A stretch of 31,582 bases of DNA, taken from NCBI GenBank assembly GCA_002420315.1, contig DIHU01000172.1, positions 802 through 32,383 of the forward strand. The letters are read 5' to 3'. Under the pieces are notes generated by a model. That model was not told the origin of the DNA and did no database searches. It saw only the letters and a list, made by a program, of their open reading frames with translations. How positions within the stretch are numbered: position 1 is the stretch's first letter; each line of letters begins with the position of its first letter. The translations under genes and the position numbers were made by a program. Positions 24,129 through 31,582 of this stretch are shown here, piece by piece. This stretch comes from Akkermansiaceae bacterium UBA5688 (GTDB lineage Bacteria > Verrucomicrobiota > Verrucomicrobiia > Verrucomicrobiales > Akkermansiaceae).

Positions 24129-24572
24129 TTATCCCTTAATCTCTGAGTTGTAGAAGTCTTGCCAATCTTCAAGGTTGTTGAGATTTACAGCGTCGAGAAT
24201 CGCGCCGGTATCGGCGATGGCTACGGACTCAAGAATGGTAGTGCGAGTTGCGTCGTCGTGGTTATAACCGACAACAGCAGCGTTGTGTGCATCGACCGCT
24301 TCATTGTCGAGGGAGCCTCCTTTTTGGTCGAGGATCCACTGCTCACACTGAGTATAAGAAGGCTTGTTCTCGCTGATATAAGCTAGGAATGCATCGCGCT
24401 CGATACCGAGTGCGTCGAGAGTCATCTGGTCGAAGCCAGCACCTGCAGCGGGATAATCGCTATGGAGCTTGCCGGCAGCGTCAAGAGAAGCTTTTTGCCA
24501 GAGACGAGGAAGGTGAAGCACGCCGAGAGGGCCTGCGATTCCGGAAGTGACGAGAGGGATGATTTGGCTCAT
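24129..24572 (-). CDS. DUF5069-type protein
   Basis: From the ATG at 24572 the protein is 147 residues. It opens MSQIIPLVTSGIAGPLGVLHLPRLWQK. The segment HLPRLWQKASLDAAGKL followed by MTLDALGIERDAFLAYI resembles DUF5069 proteins, a small family I associate with Verrucomicrobiota and relatives. The protein is neutral to acidic, with no signal peptide or membrane segment, so it is probably cytoplasmic. An in-frame TTG/ATG extension to 24662 would add an unlikely basic segment, so I do not use it. It converges on the transglutaminase gene with 12 bases between stops. Function is unknown. Confidence 0.75.
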   Translation of the reverse strand: MSQIIPLVTSGIAGPLGVLHLPRLWQKASLDAAGKLHSDYPAAGAGFDQMTLDALGIERDAFLAYISENKPSYTQCEQWILDQKGGSLDNEAVDAHNAAVVGYNHDDATRTTILESVAIADTGAILDAVNLNNLEDWQDFYNSEIKG

Positions 24573-24735
24573 TGCTTTGGTAGTTTTTGGATTTCGATTA
24601 ACAGAGAGCCGAAAAATTGAAGCTCCCGTCAAATTGTTAGCTAGAGGTGCCTTGCATGGCAAATGCTAATTCGAAGGAAGTTTTCAACCAATACTTGTTT
24701 TTTGAACAAGAGCGGCGTTTTCTCCAAATATAAAG

Positions 24736-26727
24736 ATGTCTGCTGGATTTTCCATCGAATCACTAAATAAAGCGCAGCGTGAAGCTGTCTTGGCTCTTGA
24801 AGGGCCTGTTCTTATTCTGGCAGGAGCAGGAACCGGTAAAACGAGGACTGTGACCTGTCGGATGTCGGCTCTCTTGGAAAATGGTGTTAAAGCTGAAAAT
24901 GTTCTAGCGGTTACGTTCACCAATAAATCAGCAGCGGAAATGGCAGAACGTGTCATTGGCATGGTGGGGAGGAAGCGTGGCGAAGCGTTAACTGTGTGCA
25001 CCTTCCACTCGCTTTGCCTACGGATCCTGAAGCGGAATATTGAGTCTCTTGGTTATAAGAAAAAGTTCGCCGTGATGGCTGGCGGAGATCAGACAGGAAT
25101 GATTCGTCAGCTCATTGTTCGGAAAGGGGGACGAAAAATTAACCTGAAGCCCGGCGAGGTAATGAGTGCGATTTCAAAAGCCAAGAATTCTGAATTACCT
25201 CTCTCGGGAATTGAGGATGATCTGATTGCTGAGATTGCTGTAGCTTACCAAAACGAGCTTAGAGCGCAAAATGCGGTTGATTTTGATGATCTACTTCTTC
25301 TGGGCGAGAGGGTCCTGCGGGAGTATTCCAAAGTGCGCGAGTTTTGGCAGGATAACTTTCGGTATATTACGGTAGACGAATTTCAGGATACTAACAATTT
25401 ACAAATGAAGTTACTTCAACAATTGGTTGGCGAGTCTAACAATATTTGTGTGGTGGGTGATGATGATCAGTCGATTTATGGATGGAGAGGTGCACAGGTC
25501 GCTAACATTCTCCAATTTGAAAGATTCTTTCCTAATCCAAAGGTCATTCGACTTGAGGAGAATTATCGCAGTACTCAAGCGGTCCTTGAGGTGGCCAATA
25601 GCTTGATTCGCCACAATACGGGGCGGCGTGAAAAGAAGTTGCGGCCCACAATCTCGGGTGGTGATTTGGTCCGTTTAGTTTCTATGCCGGGTGATCAAGA
25701 AGAAGCAGAATGGATTGTTTCCGAAATCGTCGCGCAGCGCGAGGAAGGTCGGGTTTTGGAGGACTTTGCCATTCTCTTTCGAACAAATGGTCAGATTCGA
25801 AAAATGGAGGAAGTTTTGCGTGAAGCTAAGATACCTTACCGAATGGTTGGAGCTCAAAGTTTCTACGACCGTAAGGAGGTTCGAGATATTCTCAGCTATA
25901 TCCAAGTTCTAAATCAACCGGAATTGGATATTCCCTTACTCCGGGTTCTAAATACTCCTCCACGGGGGATTGGAAATACAACCTCGATGGCAGCTTTAGA
26001 TTGGAGTCGAGACGAGAATCAGAGTATTTGGGAGACTTTAATTGATGAAATTTTTTTGACTCAAGTTTCCAGTAAGGTGATGAATTCAATTCACGCTTTT
26101 ACTGGTCGGGTGGAAAAAGCTCGAAGGGATTTGATTGATGGTATGCACGCCGGAGTAGTGATGGATGAATGGCTTCGTGAAATGGAATTTGACGAGTGGT
26201 TAATGCGGCAATGTAAGACTGATAAAGAGAAAGATGTGAGGAGAGAGGGCGTCTCGACAACGATTGCATCTCTTACTGAAGCGATCAATAAGGGAAAGAG
26301 CCTCAGCGACTTCCTTGATCAAACTGCGCTTGATGCTGAAAAGGAAGATGACCTTGAACAACGGAGTGGCGTGACTCTCATCACACTTCATGCGGCTAAG
26401 GGTTTGGAGTATCCGGTAGTTTATTTGGTCGGCCTCGAAGAGGGGATTCTTCCTCATAAAAGAAGTATCGAAGAAGGAACACGTGATGAAGAGAGGCGGC
26501 TTCTCTATGTGGGCATAACTAGGGCGCAGGTGAAGATGACGATGACTTACTGCGCGACGCGAGTGAAGTGGGGAAAGGAAGAAGCTTGTGAGGCAAGTAG
26601 TTTCATCCGGGAATTAAACCCTGATTGGATTCATGAGGAAGGCTATGAAGATATCATGGGTGCTGAGGCTTCCGAGGAGGAGCTTCGAGGCTTCTTTAGT
26701 GCGATGTCAGATATGTTAGATGAATAA
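24736..26727 (+). CDS. UvrD/Rep/PcrA-family DNA helicase
   Basis: This is a superfamily 1A 3'-5' DNA helicase of 663 residues, used in repair and replication restart. Motifs in order: Q-motif LNKAQREAV, Walker A AGAGTGKT (29-36), TFTNKSAAEM, TFHSLCLRIL, Walker B VDEFQDTN, motif III GDDDQSIYGWRGA, motif IV LEENYRST, then LHAAKGLEYPVVYLVG and ERRLLYVGITRA. All are intact. It is shorter than Bacillus PcrA because it lacks the usual C-terminal extension and ends in an acidic segment (EASEEELRGFFSAMSDMLDE). It could be called pcrA, uvrD or rep; the motifs do not separate these. It appears monocistronic, convergent with the PEP-CTERM gene. Confidence 0.93.
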   Translation: MSAGFSIESLNKAQREAVLALEGPVLILAGAGTGKTRTVTCRMSALLENGVKAENVLAVTFTNKSAAEMAERVIGMVGRKRGEALTVCTFHSLCLRILKRNIESLGYKKKFAVMAGGDQTGMIRQLIVRKGGRKINLKPGEVMSAISKAKNSELPLSGIEDDLIAEIAVAYQNELRAQNAVDFDDLLLLGERVLREYSKVREFWQDNFRYITVDEFQDTNNLQMKLLQQLVGESNNICVVGDDDQSIYGWRGAQVANILQFERFFPNPKVIRLEENYRSTQAVLEVANSLIRHNTGRREKKLRPTISGGDLVRLVSMPGDQEEAEWIVSEIVAQREEGRVLEDFAILFRTNGQIRKMEEVLREAKIPYRMVGAQSFYDRKEVRDILSYIQVLNQPELDIPLLRVLNTPPRGIGNTTSMAALDWSRDENQSIWETLIDEIFLTQVSSKVMNSIHAFTGRVEKARRDLIDGMHAGVVMDEWLREMEFDEWLMRQCKTDKEKDVRREGVSTTIASLTEAINKGKSLSDFLDQTALDAEKEDDLEQRSGVTLITLHAAKGLEYPVVYLVGLEEGILPHKRSIEEGTRDEERRLLYVGITRAQVKMTMTYCATRVKWGKEEACEASSFIRELNPDWIHEEGYEDIMGAEASEEELRGFFSAMSDMLDE

Positions 26728-26786
26728 GGGAGTCCTCCTTCTTAATATTTAGAACAGCTTTAAAGCTTTGAATTTCTATTAAAAGA

Positions 26787-27431
26787 TTATGGGCGCTTTC
26801 GACGTCCCGCACATAATGAGACCCCGAGCAGAACCAACATAAGACTACCAGGTTCGGGGACAGCCACTCCAATTGAAGTTCGAAACGGGTTTACGCTATC
26901 TTCCCAAAACATTAATGGATCATCGGTACTAGAAATCGACGGAGTCGGAGGTTGGTTGGTTACAATTGCAGGATCATTGAAAATCCATGTCGAAACATCG
27001 CGAACAACGGTATTATATGGGGCTCCCTCAATCAAGTTTTGTGTCGTGTTGAAGATGCGGAACCCCAACCGCACTGGAAAGCCGAGAGGAAGTGTGTCGC
27101 CAAGGCTAGTATCAAGCGTAGAACTGATTTGAAAGGCTGACTCGAATCCGCCGCCAGCGTCGAAGGTTTCGATCACCTCATTCGGATTTGATGAGCCAAC
27201 TCCGAGGAAGGGGTTGAAAGAATCCCAATCTACACTAGTGAAGTCATCGCCACTTTTTGAAGGTGCTACCCCCAAAAAGTATCCGACTTGAATCTGCGAG
27301 CCAGTAGGAAGATTATTGCCGGATACATCAAGTAAGTTTGCAAACGCCCCGCCTCCAATTGAAACGGAGGCCGCATTAGTTGAATTGGCTAGGAAAGCTA
27401 AAGCTACAGATGTTGTTATTTTTATTTTCAA
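26787..27431 (-). CDS. Secreted PEP-CTERM sorting-domain protein
   Basis: The protein is 214 residues with a signal peptide (MKIKITTSVALAFLANSTNAAS). The body is Gly/Ser/Thr/Asp-rich with no catalytic motif. The C-terminus is a textbook PEP-CTERM: VPEPGS at 191-196, a hydrophobic stretch (197-208) and a basic end AGRRKRP. Established: these tails are cut by an exosortase, often in bacteria that make exopolysaccharide. No exosortase gene is in the window. The start codon is TTG at 27431; the next in-frame codon upstream leads to a stop without an ATG. It lies 47 bases after the TIGR02597-like gene on the same strand. Function unknown; surface or matrix protein likely. Confidence 0.85.
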   Translation of the reverse strand: MKIKITTSVALAFLANSTNAASVSIGGGAFANLLDVSGNNLPTGSQIQVGYFLGVAPSKSGDDFTSVDWDSFNPFLGVGSSNPNEVIETFDAGGGFESAFQISSTLDTSLGDTLPLGFPVRLGFRIFNTTQNLIEGAPYNTVVRDVSTWIFNDPAIVTNQPPTPSISSTDDPLMFWEDSVNPFRTSIGVAVPEPGSLMLVLLGVSLCAGRRKRP

Positions 27432-27478
27432 AGTTTTCGGGGCTTCTAAGTGGGGAGTTTTCTAGATCAATTAAAAGC

Positions 27479-28498
27479 TTATTCGGACAGTGGGTCATAG
27501 GGGAGCGGCGCAGAAATGATTCCCTCCGCCCCGTCTACCTCAGTTTCCCGGTTTACAAAAATTGCTGTGTTAGCGGAGATTGCAAGGGTGTTCGAGTTGC
27601 CAAATTGATTGTTAGCTGGTGCCCAATTACCAAACCCATTTACAAGATACGCATCCCAGCTACTTCCATTCCAAATATAGAGACGATCATCGCTTTTCCA
27701 GAGGCTGTCGTTTATCCCAAGCTCAGCCAAGGTGGTTTCAACAGGAATACGGGTCGACAGGAGTTTTGTTTTTGTGATGGTCGAAATTTGAGGGACAGCT
27801 GGAACTTCTCCAAAGAGAGTCAATTCAATTGCACTCGTAGTGCTTCGTAATATGAACATCCCCTCATCGGGGAAGATTACCGTATCATTTTCGTTGCCAA
27901 AAAGATTAGATGCTAAAGCCCAGTTTCCGAAACCATTCTTTTGGAAAGATAACCATTCGGATCCGTCCCACACAAAAACTCGATCGTCAGCGGCAAATTC
28001 TGCAATTTTTGATGAAAAAATTGATCCAATTGTATTAGCACCGCGAATTTTAACAGTAGTGGATGAAGGGAAGCGGTTTTGAATTCCAGGTGCTTCAGAA
28101 TCCTTATCGCCGAGAAGGTCAAATGTCGTGAGAAGAGTAAGCTGACCGTTACCAGTGTTCGAAGAAATTAGAAAAGCTTCTTCTGCTCCATCGCCATCGG
28201 TAATGTATGCGAGATGTGGCTGTCCGGTCCATTGGTCAGGAGACCAATTCTGCCCGGTGATCGCCAGAGTTTGTGTGCTATTACTAGGATCAGTCCCGTA
28301 ATCATTATTGATTGTTGCAGACGCAGCAAATTCAAGATCGTTCAATAGAGTGACCGAAATACCCGTAATAGTCGGCTCTATATCAGAGCTGGCAGCGGCA
28401 ATAGTCACCTTTGTATATCCCTGTGGAATAGTGTAAATGGTCTCGGCGTTTAGTTGGCCGATCATGATCGAGGCAAAAACTAATCGATAATTACTCAT
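27479..28498 (-). CDS. Secreted protein with an internal duplication (TIGR02597-like)
   Basis: The protein is 339 residues with an N-terminal signal peptide (about 1-18). The body is beta-rich and contains a clear internal duplication: residues 171-218 (DDRVFVWDGSEW...NGFGNWA...FGN) and 270-317 (DDRLYIWNGSSW...NGFGNWA...FGN). The opening ETIYTIPQGYTKVTI and the layout resemble the TIGR02597 paralogous family first described in Verrucomicrobium spinosum, as far as I recall. No catalytic or sorting motif is visible and there is no PEP-CTERM tail. It precedes the PEP-CTERM gene on the same strand, suggesting a shared transcript. Function unknown. Confidence 0.75.
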   Translation of the reverse strand: MSNYRLVFASIMIGQLNAETIYTIPQGYTKVTIAAASSDIEPTITGISVTLLNDLEFAASATINNDYGTDPSNSTQTLAITGQNWSPDQWTGQPHLAYITDGDGAEEAFLISSNTGNGQLTLLTTFDLLGDKDSEAPGIQNRFPSSTTVKIRGANTIGSIFSSKIAEFAADDRVFVWDGSEWLSFQKNGFGNWALASNLFGNENDTVIFPDEGMFILRSTTSAIELTLFGEVPAVPQISTITKTKLLSTRIPVETTLAELGINDSLWKSDDRLYIWNGSSWDAYLVNGFGNWAPANNQFGNSNTLAISANTAIFVNRETEVDGAEGIISAPLPYDPLSE

Positions 28499-28672
28499 GA
28501 TTGCGCAAACATCGTCGACGATTAAAGAACTTGATGCAAATGGAAATCGATCTTTTTTTATTTTGGGTCGAGTGGGTTGATCCGAATTGAGGTTTAAGCA
28601 AGGCTATTGGGTTTGCTACAAATAACGTTTCGATTCAGACTGGCTCCCGGAGTAAGTCTAGTTTGATAAAGC

Positions 28673-28687
28673 TTAAGCCAGGCTTAA
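28673..28687. promoter_or_regulatory. Candidate operator palindrome
   Basis: TTAAGCC-A-GGCTTAA is a perfect inverted repeat of two 7-base arms around one central base. It lies about 175 bases from the TIGR02597-like start and about 185 from the iscA start. A dimeric regulator site is possible. The regulator is unknown. Confidence 0.4.
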
Positions 28688-28778
28688 CCAAGGTTTAGTG
28701 GGCGGTCATTGGGGTGAAATAGTTCAATGAGAAGTCGTCTCAAAATTAGCTTTGGTGGTTTTCTTCAATTCAGAAAAT

Positions 28779-28784
28779 TATGAT
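28779..28784 (+). promoter_or_regulatory. Candidate -10 element for the iscA operon
   Basis: TATGAT matches the sigma-70 -10 consensus at five of six positions. I see no convincing -35 element 16-18 bases upstream. A start point near 28790 would place the Shine-Dalgarno and the small ORF at sensible distances in the mRNA. Confidence 0.3.
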
Positions 28785-28819
28785 TTGATACTAAGAGTTT
28801 TTAGGAGGTTAGAGGTCAA

Positions 28820-28858
28820 ATGGGTTTCAGGAGTTGCGAAGAGCCGATCATTAGTTAA
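28820..28858 (+). CDS. Candidate 12-codon leader ORF before iscA
   Basis: ATG at 28820 runs for 12 codons (M-G-F-R-S-C-E-E-P-I-I-S) to TAA at 28856-28858. It is preceded by AGGAGG (28803-28808) and AGAGG (28811-28815), a stronger ribosome-binding context than any assigned gene here. The stop lies 14 bases before the iscA GTG, which has no good Shine-Dalgarno of its own. This fits a leader that brings ribosomes to iscA. No homology supports it, so it is tentative. Confidence 0.35.
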   Translation: MGFRSCEEPIIS

Positions 28859-28872
28859 GGTCCGTCAAAATC

Positions 28873-29229
28873 GTGAAGGCGGGTTATACCATAGGGAACG
28901 AGAAGTTGGTCAAAGTTTTGGAGAGAGCCTCGCAACATTTGCAAGGGCTCTGGAAAAAGCAGGGGAAAGACGTGGGGGCCCTTCGGATTGCCGTAGTAGG
29001 TGGTGGTTGCAGTGGACTTCAATATCAAATGGACCTGGTAGATGGGCCTCGGGATCGTGATATTATGGTTTCAAGTAATGGCGTGAACGTGGTGATTGAT
29101 CCCAAAAGTGCTCTTTTTGTAAGTGGTAGCGAGCTTGATTACTCCGATGATCTTCAGCAGGGAGGGTTTAAGGTCAGCAATCCAAATGCGGTGGTGACTT
29201 GTTCCTGTGGTGAAAGTTTTGCAGCATGA
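28873..29229 (+). CDS. iscA: A-type iron-sulfur carrier protein (IscA/ErpA/SufA family)
   Basis: The 118-residue protein has the three conserved cysteines of A-type carriers: C46 in GGGCSGLQY and the C110/C112 pair in VVTCSCGESF. These bind an [2Fe-2S] or [4Fe-4S] cluster or iron for delivery to target enzymes. Length fits the family. The start is GTG at 28873, 14 bases after a candidate leader ORF. The stop overlaps the hscB ATG by 4 bases. The neighbouring hscB and hscA suggest an isc-type role, but IscA, ErpA and SufA cannot be separated with confidence by sequence alone. Confidence 0.92.
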   Translation: MKAGYTIGNEKLVKVLERASQHLQGLWKKQGKDVGALRIAVVGGGCSGLQYQMDLVDGPRDRDIMVSSNGVNVVIDPKSALFVSGSELDYSDDLQQGGFKVSNPNAVVTCSCGESFAA

Positions 29230-29795
29230 TGGATCCATTCGCTTTAATTGGGGTTCCTAGAAAGCTCGATTTGGAAGACGCGGAAATTGACCGTTTGCTT
29301 TTGGAGGCTAGTCAAATTCATCATCCGGATAACGGGGGCGATCAGGATTTATTTTTAAAAATCCGTTTAGCTGGCGAAATTTTAAACTCTCCCGCAAAGC
29401 GCGTGCGGGCTGCAATTGAATGTGAGGGGCTTTCTTTTGATGAACGTGGAGAAATCCCGGATAAAGTGATGGAGCACTTTTCCTATGTTGCCTCGGTTTT
29501 ACAGAAGGTTGATTCTTTTGTGTCCGAGCGATCGAAGGCGCTGAGTAGCCTAGGTAAAGCGGTCTTAGATGCACGTGTTCCAGGCTTGAAGGCTGATCTA
29601 GAAGAGGTTATCAGCAACCTGAACGAGTTGAAATACGCAATGGTCTCGCGTTTTAAGAGTTTTGATAAAAGAGGGTGGAGTGAATGTGAGGTTGAGATGA
29701 GCGAGGTTGCTCGCGGTTTGATCTTCTTGACGAAATGGGCAGCGCAACTGAGGGAAGCGAATGGAAAGCTTTTTGAGGCCTTGCTCGGAGGGTAA
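29226..29795 (+). CDS. hscB: HscB-like J-domain co-chaperone
   Basis: The 189-residue protein has an N-terminal J-like domain with HPD at residues 33-35 (IHHPDNGGDQ), the motif that stimulates Hsp70 ATPase activity. A C-terminal helical region follows (about 80-185), as in HscB, which delivers the IscU scaffold to HscA. The match to classic HscB is modest beyond the layout, so the name rests on the J-domain plus helical C-terminus and its place between iscA and an Hsp70 gene. The ATG at 29226 overlaps the iscA stop; a second ATG at 29229 follows. The stop is 20 bases before the Hsp70 gene. Confidence 0.82.
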   Translation: MMDPFALIGVPRKLDLEDAEIDRLLLEASQIHHPDNGGDQDLFLKIRLAGEILNSPAKRVRAAIECEGLSFDERGEIPDKVMEHFSYVASVLQKVDSFVSERSKALSSLGKAVLDARVPGLKADLEEVISNLNELKYAMVSRFKSFDKRGWSECEVEMSEVARGLIFLTKWAAQLREANGKLFEALLGG

Positions 29796-29815
29796 CTTGG
29801 TCTTAAATCCCCATC

Positions 29816-31576
29816 ATGAGTGAAGTGATTATCGGGATTGATTTAGGAACGACCCAGTCAGCTGTGGCTGTGGTGGACTCTGGCTTCCCTCTTTTGCTGG
29901 CTGATTTGGAAGGTCGGTCACTCGTTCCCAGTGCAGTCTGGTATTCAAAAAAGGGTGAAATTAAGGTCGGGCATGAAGCGTTGCGTTTTGCTGGGATCGA
30001 AGAGGTCCACACAAGTGTAAAGAGTTTAATTGGGAGAAGAGCGAGTGAATCGGAAGGGCGATTGACTCCGGATGGGCGTATCAATACGGCTGCAGGACCG
30101 AAGCTTCCTGAGGAGGTGTCAGCGGAGATCTTGGCAGTGCTCAAGCAGATTGCCGAGAACCGTCTTGAAACTGAAGTAACTAAGGCCGTTCTAACTGTTC
30201 CAGCTTATTTTCATGATGGACAGCGTGCTGCAACTAAAGAGGCAGGGCGGCTTGCTGGATTAGAGGTCGTTCGTATCCTAAGCGAGCCTACGGCGGCTGC
30301 CCTTTCCTACGGACTAGACCGATTAGACGAGAGTTCGCAAGTTGCAGTGTTCGATCTTGGTGGTGGAACTTTTGATGTCTCGGTTCTGGAAATGAGGGAA
30401 GGCGTTTTCGAAGTTTCTTCGACTTCTGGTGATACTGATTTAGGTGGAGATAAGTTTGATGAGGTGATCGCTGAGTTCGCTGCAAGAAAGTTTGATCGTG
30501 ATCTTCGTGACTTTGAGGCCATGGAGAAGGTGCAGTGGATATCTGAGGGTCGCCGTGTTAAGTTAGCTCTTAGCGATGCGGAGGAGGCTACTTATAGAAT
30601 TCCATTCACTGGCGAAGTGCCGGTATCCCGGAAGGCTTTCCAAGGGTTAATGAAGCCTTTTTTGGCTCGAATGGAGTCGTGTTGCCGAAGAGCGATGTTG
30701 GATGCGGAGGTGACGGGTAAAGATCTCGCTGCTGTCGTAATGGTTGGAGGGAGCAGCCGAATACCGATGGTGAAGGATCGGGTGGCCGCGATATTTGAAC
30801 AAGAACCTGACTTAAGCCAGCATCCAGATGAGGCGATTGCAAGAGGGGCGGCGATTCAGGCTGGTATTCTTGCCGGGACTATTCGTGAAGTTCTTTTGCT
30901 AGACGTAACTCCTCTCAGTCTTGGGATCGAGACGATGGGTGGCTTGATGAACGTATTAATTCCTAGAAATACCACGATTCCTTGCAGAGCTGGCGAAATG
31001 TTTACTAACGCAGCAGAAGGGCAAGAGTCAATGAAGGTTAAGGTTTTGCAGGGAGAAAGAGAGTTGGCAAAAGACAATTGGGAGCTGGGATCTTTCGAGG
31101 TCAGGTTTGAACCTGATCGCCGGGGACAAGCCCGGGTCGGAGTAGAGTTTCGAATCGATGCTGATGGAATTTTGTCGGTTTTGGCTAGGGACGTAGCGAG
31201 TAATATTGATACTGTTATTAAAATCGGAAGCGCGGCGGTCGATGTAAAGGAAGCTAAGGTGGAGCAAATGGTGAGTGAGAGTGTTGAGTTTGCTTTTGAG
31301 GATATGAACGCACGAGTCTTCGAGGAGTCGCGATTAAAAGCTGAGGAGCTTCTTCCAGCTGTTGAGGTTGCCTTGGAGCAGGCCGGTTCTTTGTTAACAC
31401 CCAAAGAGATTGCTCGAATTCAGGAGGCTAGAGAGCGAGTGGAGAAAGCAATTGAAGAACGGAAGGTAGCTGAGCTGAAGGTTTCAGTAGAGCAGTTAGA
31501 CGAGGTGACTGAATCTCTTGCTGCTATGTTGGTTGAAGAGGCGACAAAGGCTATTTTTTCAAATCCTCAAGATTGA
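29816..31576 (+). CDS. hscA: HscA-like Hsp70 chaperone
   Basis: The 586-residue Hsp70 has an intact nucleotide-binding domain: IGIDLGTTQSAVAV at the start, AVFDLGGGTFDVSVL near residues 177-191, VMVGGSSRIPMVKD near 303-318 and the linker region LLLDVTPLSLGIET near 359-372. The beta substrate-binding domain and a helical lid follow. It ends at ...IFSNPQD, without the long Gly/Ala-rich tail of DnaK, and so is shorter than DnaK (~638) or E. coli HscA (616). Its place after iscA and hscB makes an iron-sulfur chaperone role likely. The gene is complete, ending 6 bases before the window edge. There is no Shine-Dalgarno. Confidence 0.9.
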   Translation: MSEVIIGIDLGTTQSAVAVVDSGFPLLLADLEGRSLVPSAVWYSKKGEIKVGHEALRFAGIEEVHTSVKSLIGRRASESEGRLTPDGRINTAAGPKLPEEVSAEILAVLKQIAENRLETEVTKAVLTVPAYFHDGQRAATKEAGRLAGLEVVRILSEPTAAALSYGLDRLDESSQVAVFDLGGGTFDVSVLEMREGVFEVSSTSGDTDLGGDKFDEVIAEFAARKFDRDLRDFEAMEKVQWISEGRRVKLALSDAEEATYRIPFTGEVPVSRKAFQGLMKPFLARMESCCRRAMLDAEVTGKDLAAVVMVGGSSRIPMVKDRVAAIFEQEPDLSQHPDEAIARGAAIQAGILAGTIREVLLLDVTPLSLGIETMGGLMNVLIPRNTTIPCRAGEMFTNAAEGQESMKVKVLQGERELAKDNWELGSFEVRFEPDRRGQARVGVEFRIDADGILSVLARDVASNIDTVIKIGSAAVDVKEAKVEQMVSESVEFAFEDMNARVFEESRLKAEELLPAVEVALEQAGSLLTPKEIARIQEARERVEKAIEERKVAELKVSVEQLDEVTESLAAMLVEEATKAIFSNPQD

Positions 31577-31582
31577 CGGAAG

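Larger units (their letters stand above)
28499..28872. other. Divergent intergenic region (374 bases)
   Basis: This is the only stretch over 300 bases without a well-supported gene. It separates the minus-strand TIGR02597-like gene from the plus-strand iscA operon, so it should hold promoters for both. It contains a 15-base palindrome (28673-28687), a good -10-like TATGAT (28779-28784) and a strong Shine-Dalgarno before a 12-codon ORF (28820-28858). A weaker direct similarity, GGTTTAAGC at 28591-28599, resembles half of the palindrome. I see no RNA gene or repeat array. Confidence 0.7.

Noticed and set aside
26757..26768. AGCTTTAAAGCT palindrome between the helicase and PEP-CTERM genes as a terminator
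   Set aside because: The stem is only three to four pairs once a loop is allowed, is A/T-rich and lacks a T-run.
28752..29060. A 102-codon plus-strand ORF before and into iscA
   Set aside because: It overlaps iscA out of frame, has an Arg/Ser/Trp-rich shadow-like composition and no plausible domain.

Overview
This window looks like the chromosome of a member of the Verrucomicrobiota, probably a marine or aquatic Verrucomicrobiales relative. Several family types point there together: a PF07399-type Na+/H+ antiporter, a DUF5069 protein, a secreted protein resembling the TIGR02597 paralogous family, a PEP-CTERM protein, and a DUF1592/DUF1552 pair like those of planctomycetes and verrucomicrobia. 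No phage, transposase, insertion sequence or CRISPR array is visible. Genes are packed tightly with several stop/start overlaps, and recognisable Shine-Dalgarno sequences are rare.

Layout. At 1-95 are the 3' end of a tRNA-His gene and a strong terminator. A plus-strand block (144-5239) carries tyrS, rseP, a membrane PIN/TRAM protein and xseA. It converges on a minus-strand block (5243-9345) whose transcription order is dapB, folK, panB, a small release-factor-like gene, thyA, folA and a DUF3127 gene with an SSB-like acidic tail. This block is centred on folate and one-carbon chemistry. Next come three plus-strand genes (9455-12849): a triple-FKBP prolyl isomerase, a CaCA-family cation antiporter and lgt.

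A long minus-strand run (20471 down to 12933) reads lipoprotein, PF07399 antiporter, riboflavin synthase, DUF1592 cytochrome, histone-deacetylase-like enzyme and a Tat-exported DUF1552 protein. Then follow a DUF58/transglutaminase pair (+), DUF5069 (-) with a terminator inside the opposing gene, a UvrD/PcrA-type helicase (+), and two minus-strand secreted proteins (PEP-CTERM and TIGR02597-like). The only gene-free stretch over 300 bases (28499-28872) separates these from the plus-strand iscA-hscB-hscA operon that ends the window. That stretch holds a 15-bp palindrome and a candidate 12-codon leader ORF with a strong Shine-Dalgarno.

Most genes are ordinary housekeeping. The observations most worth checking are the cytochrome/deacetylase/DUF1552 cluster, the 9-bp hairpin at the thyA leader, the SSB-like tail on the DUF3127 protein, the C12orf65-like rescue factor overlapping panB, the leader ORF and palindrome before iscA, and the isc-type operon that lacks iscS/iscU locally.
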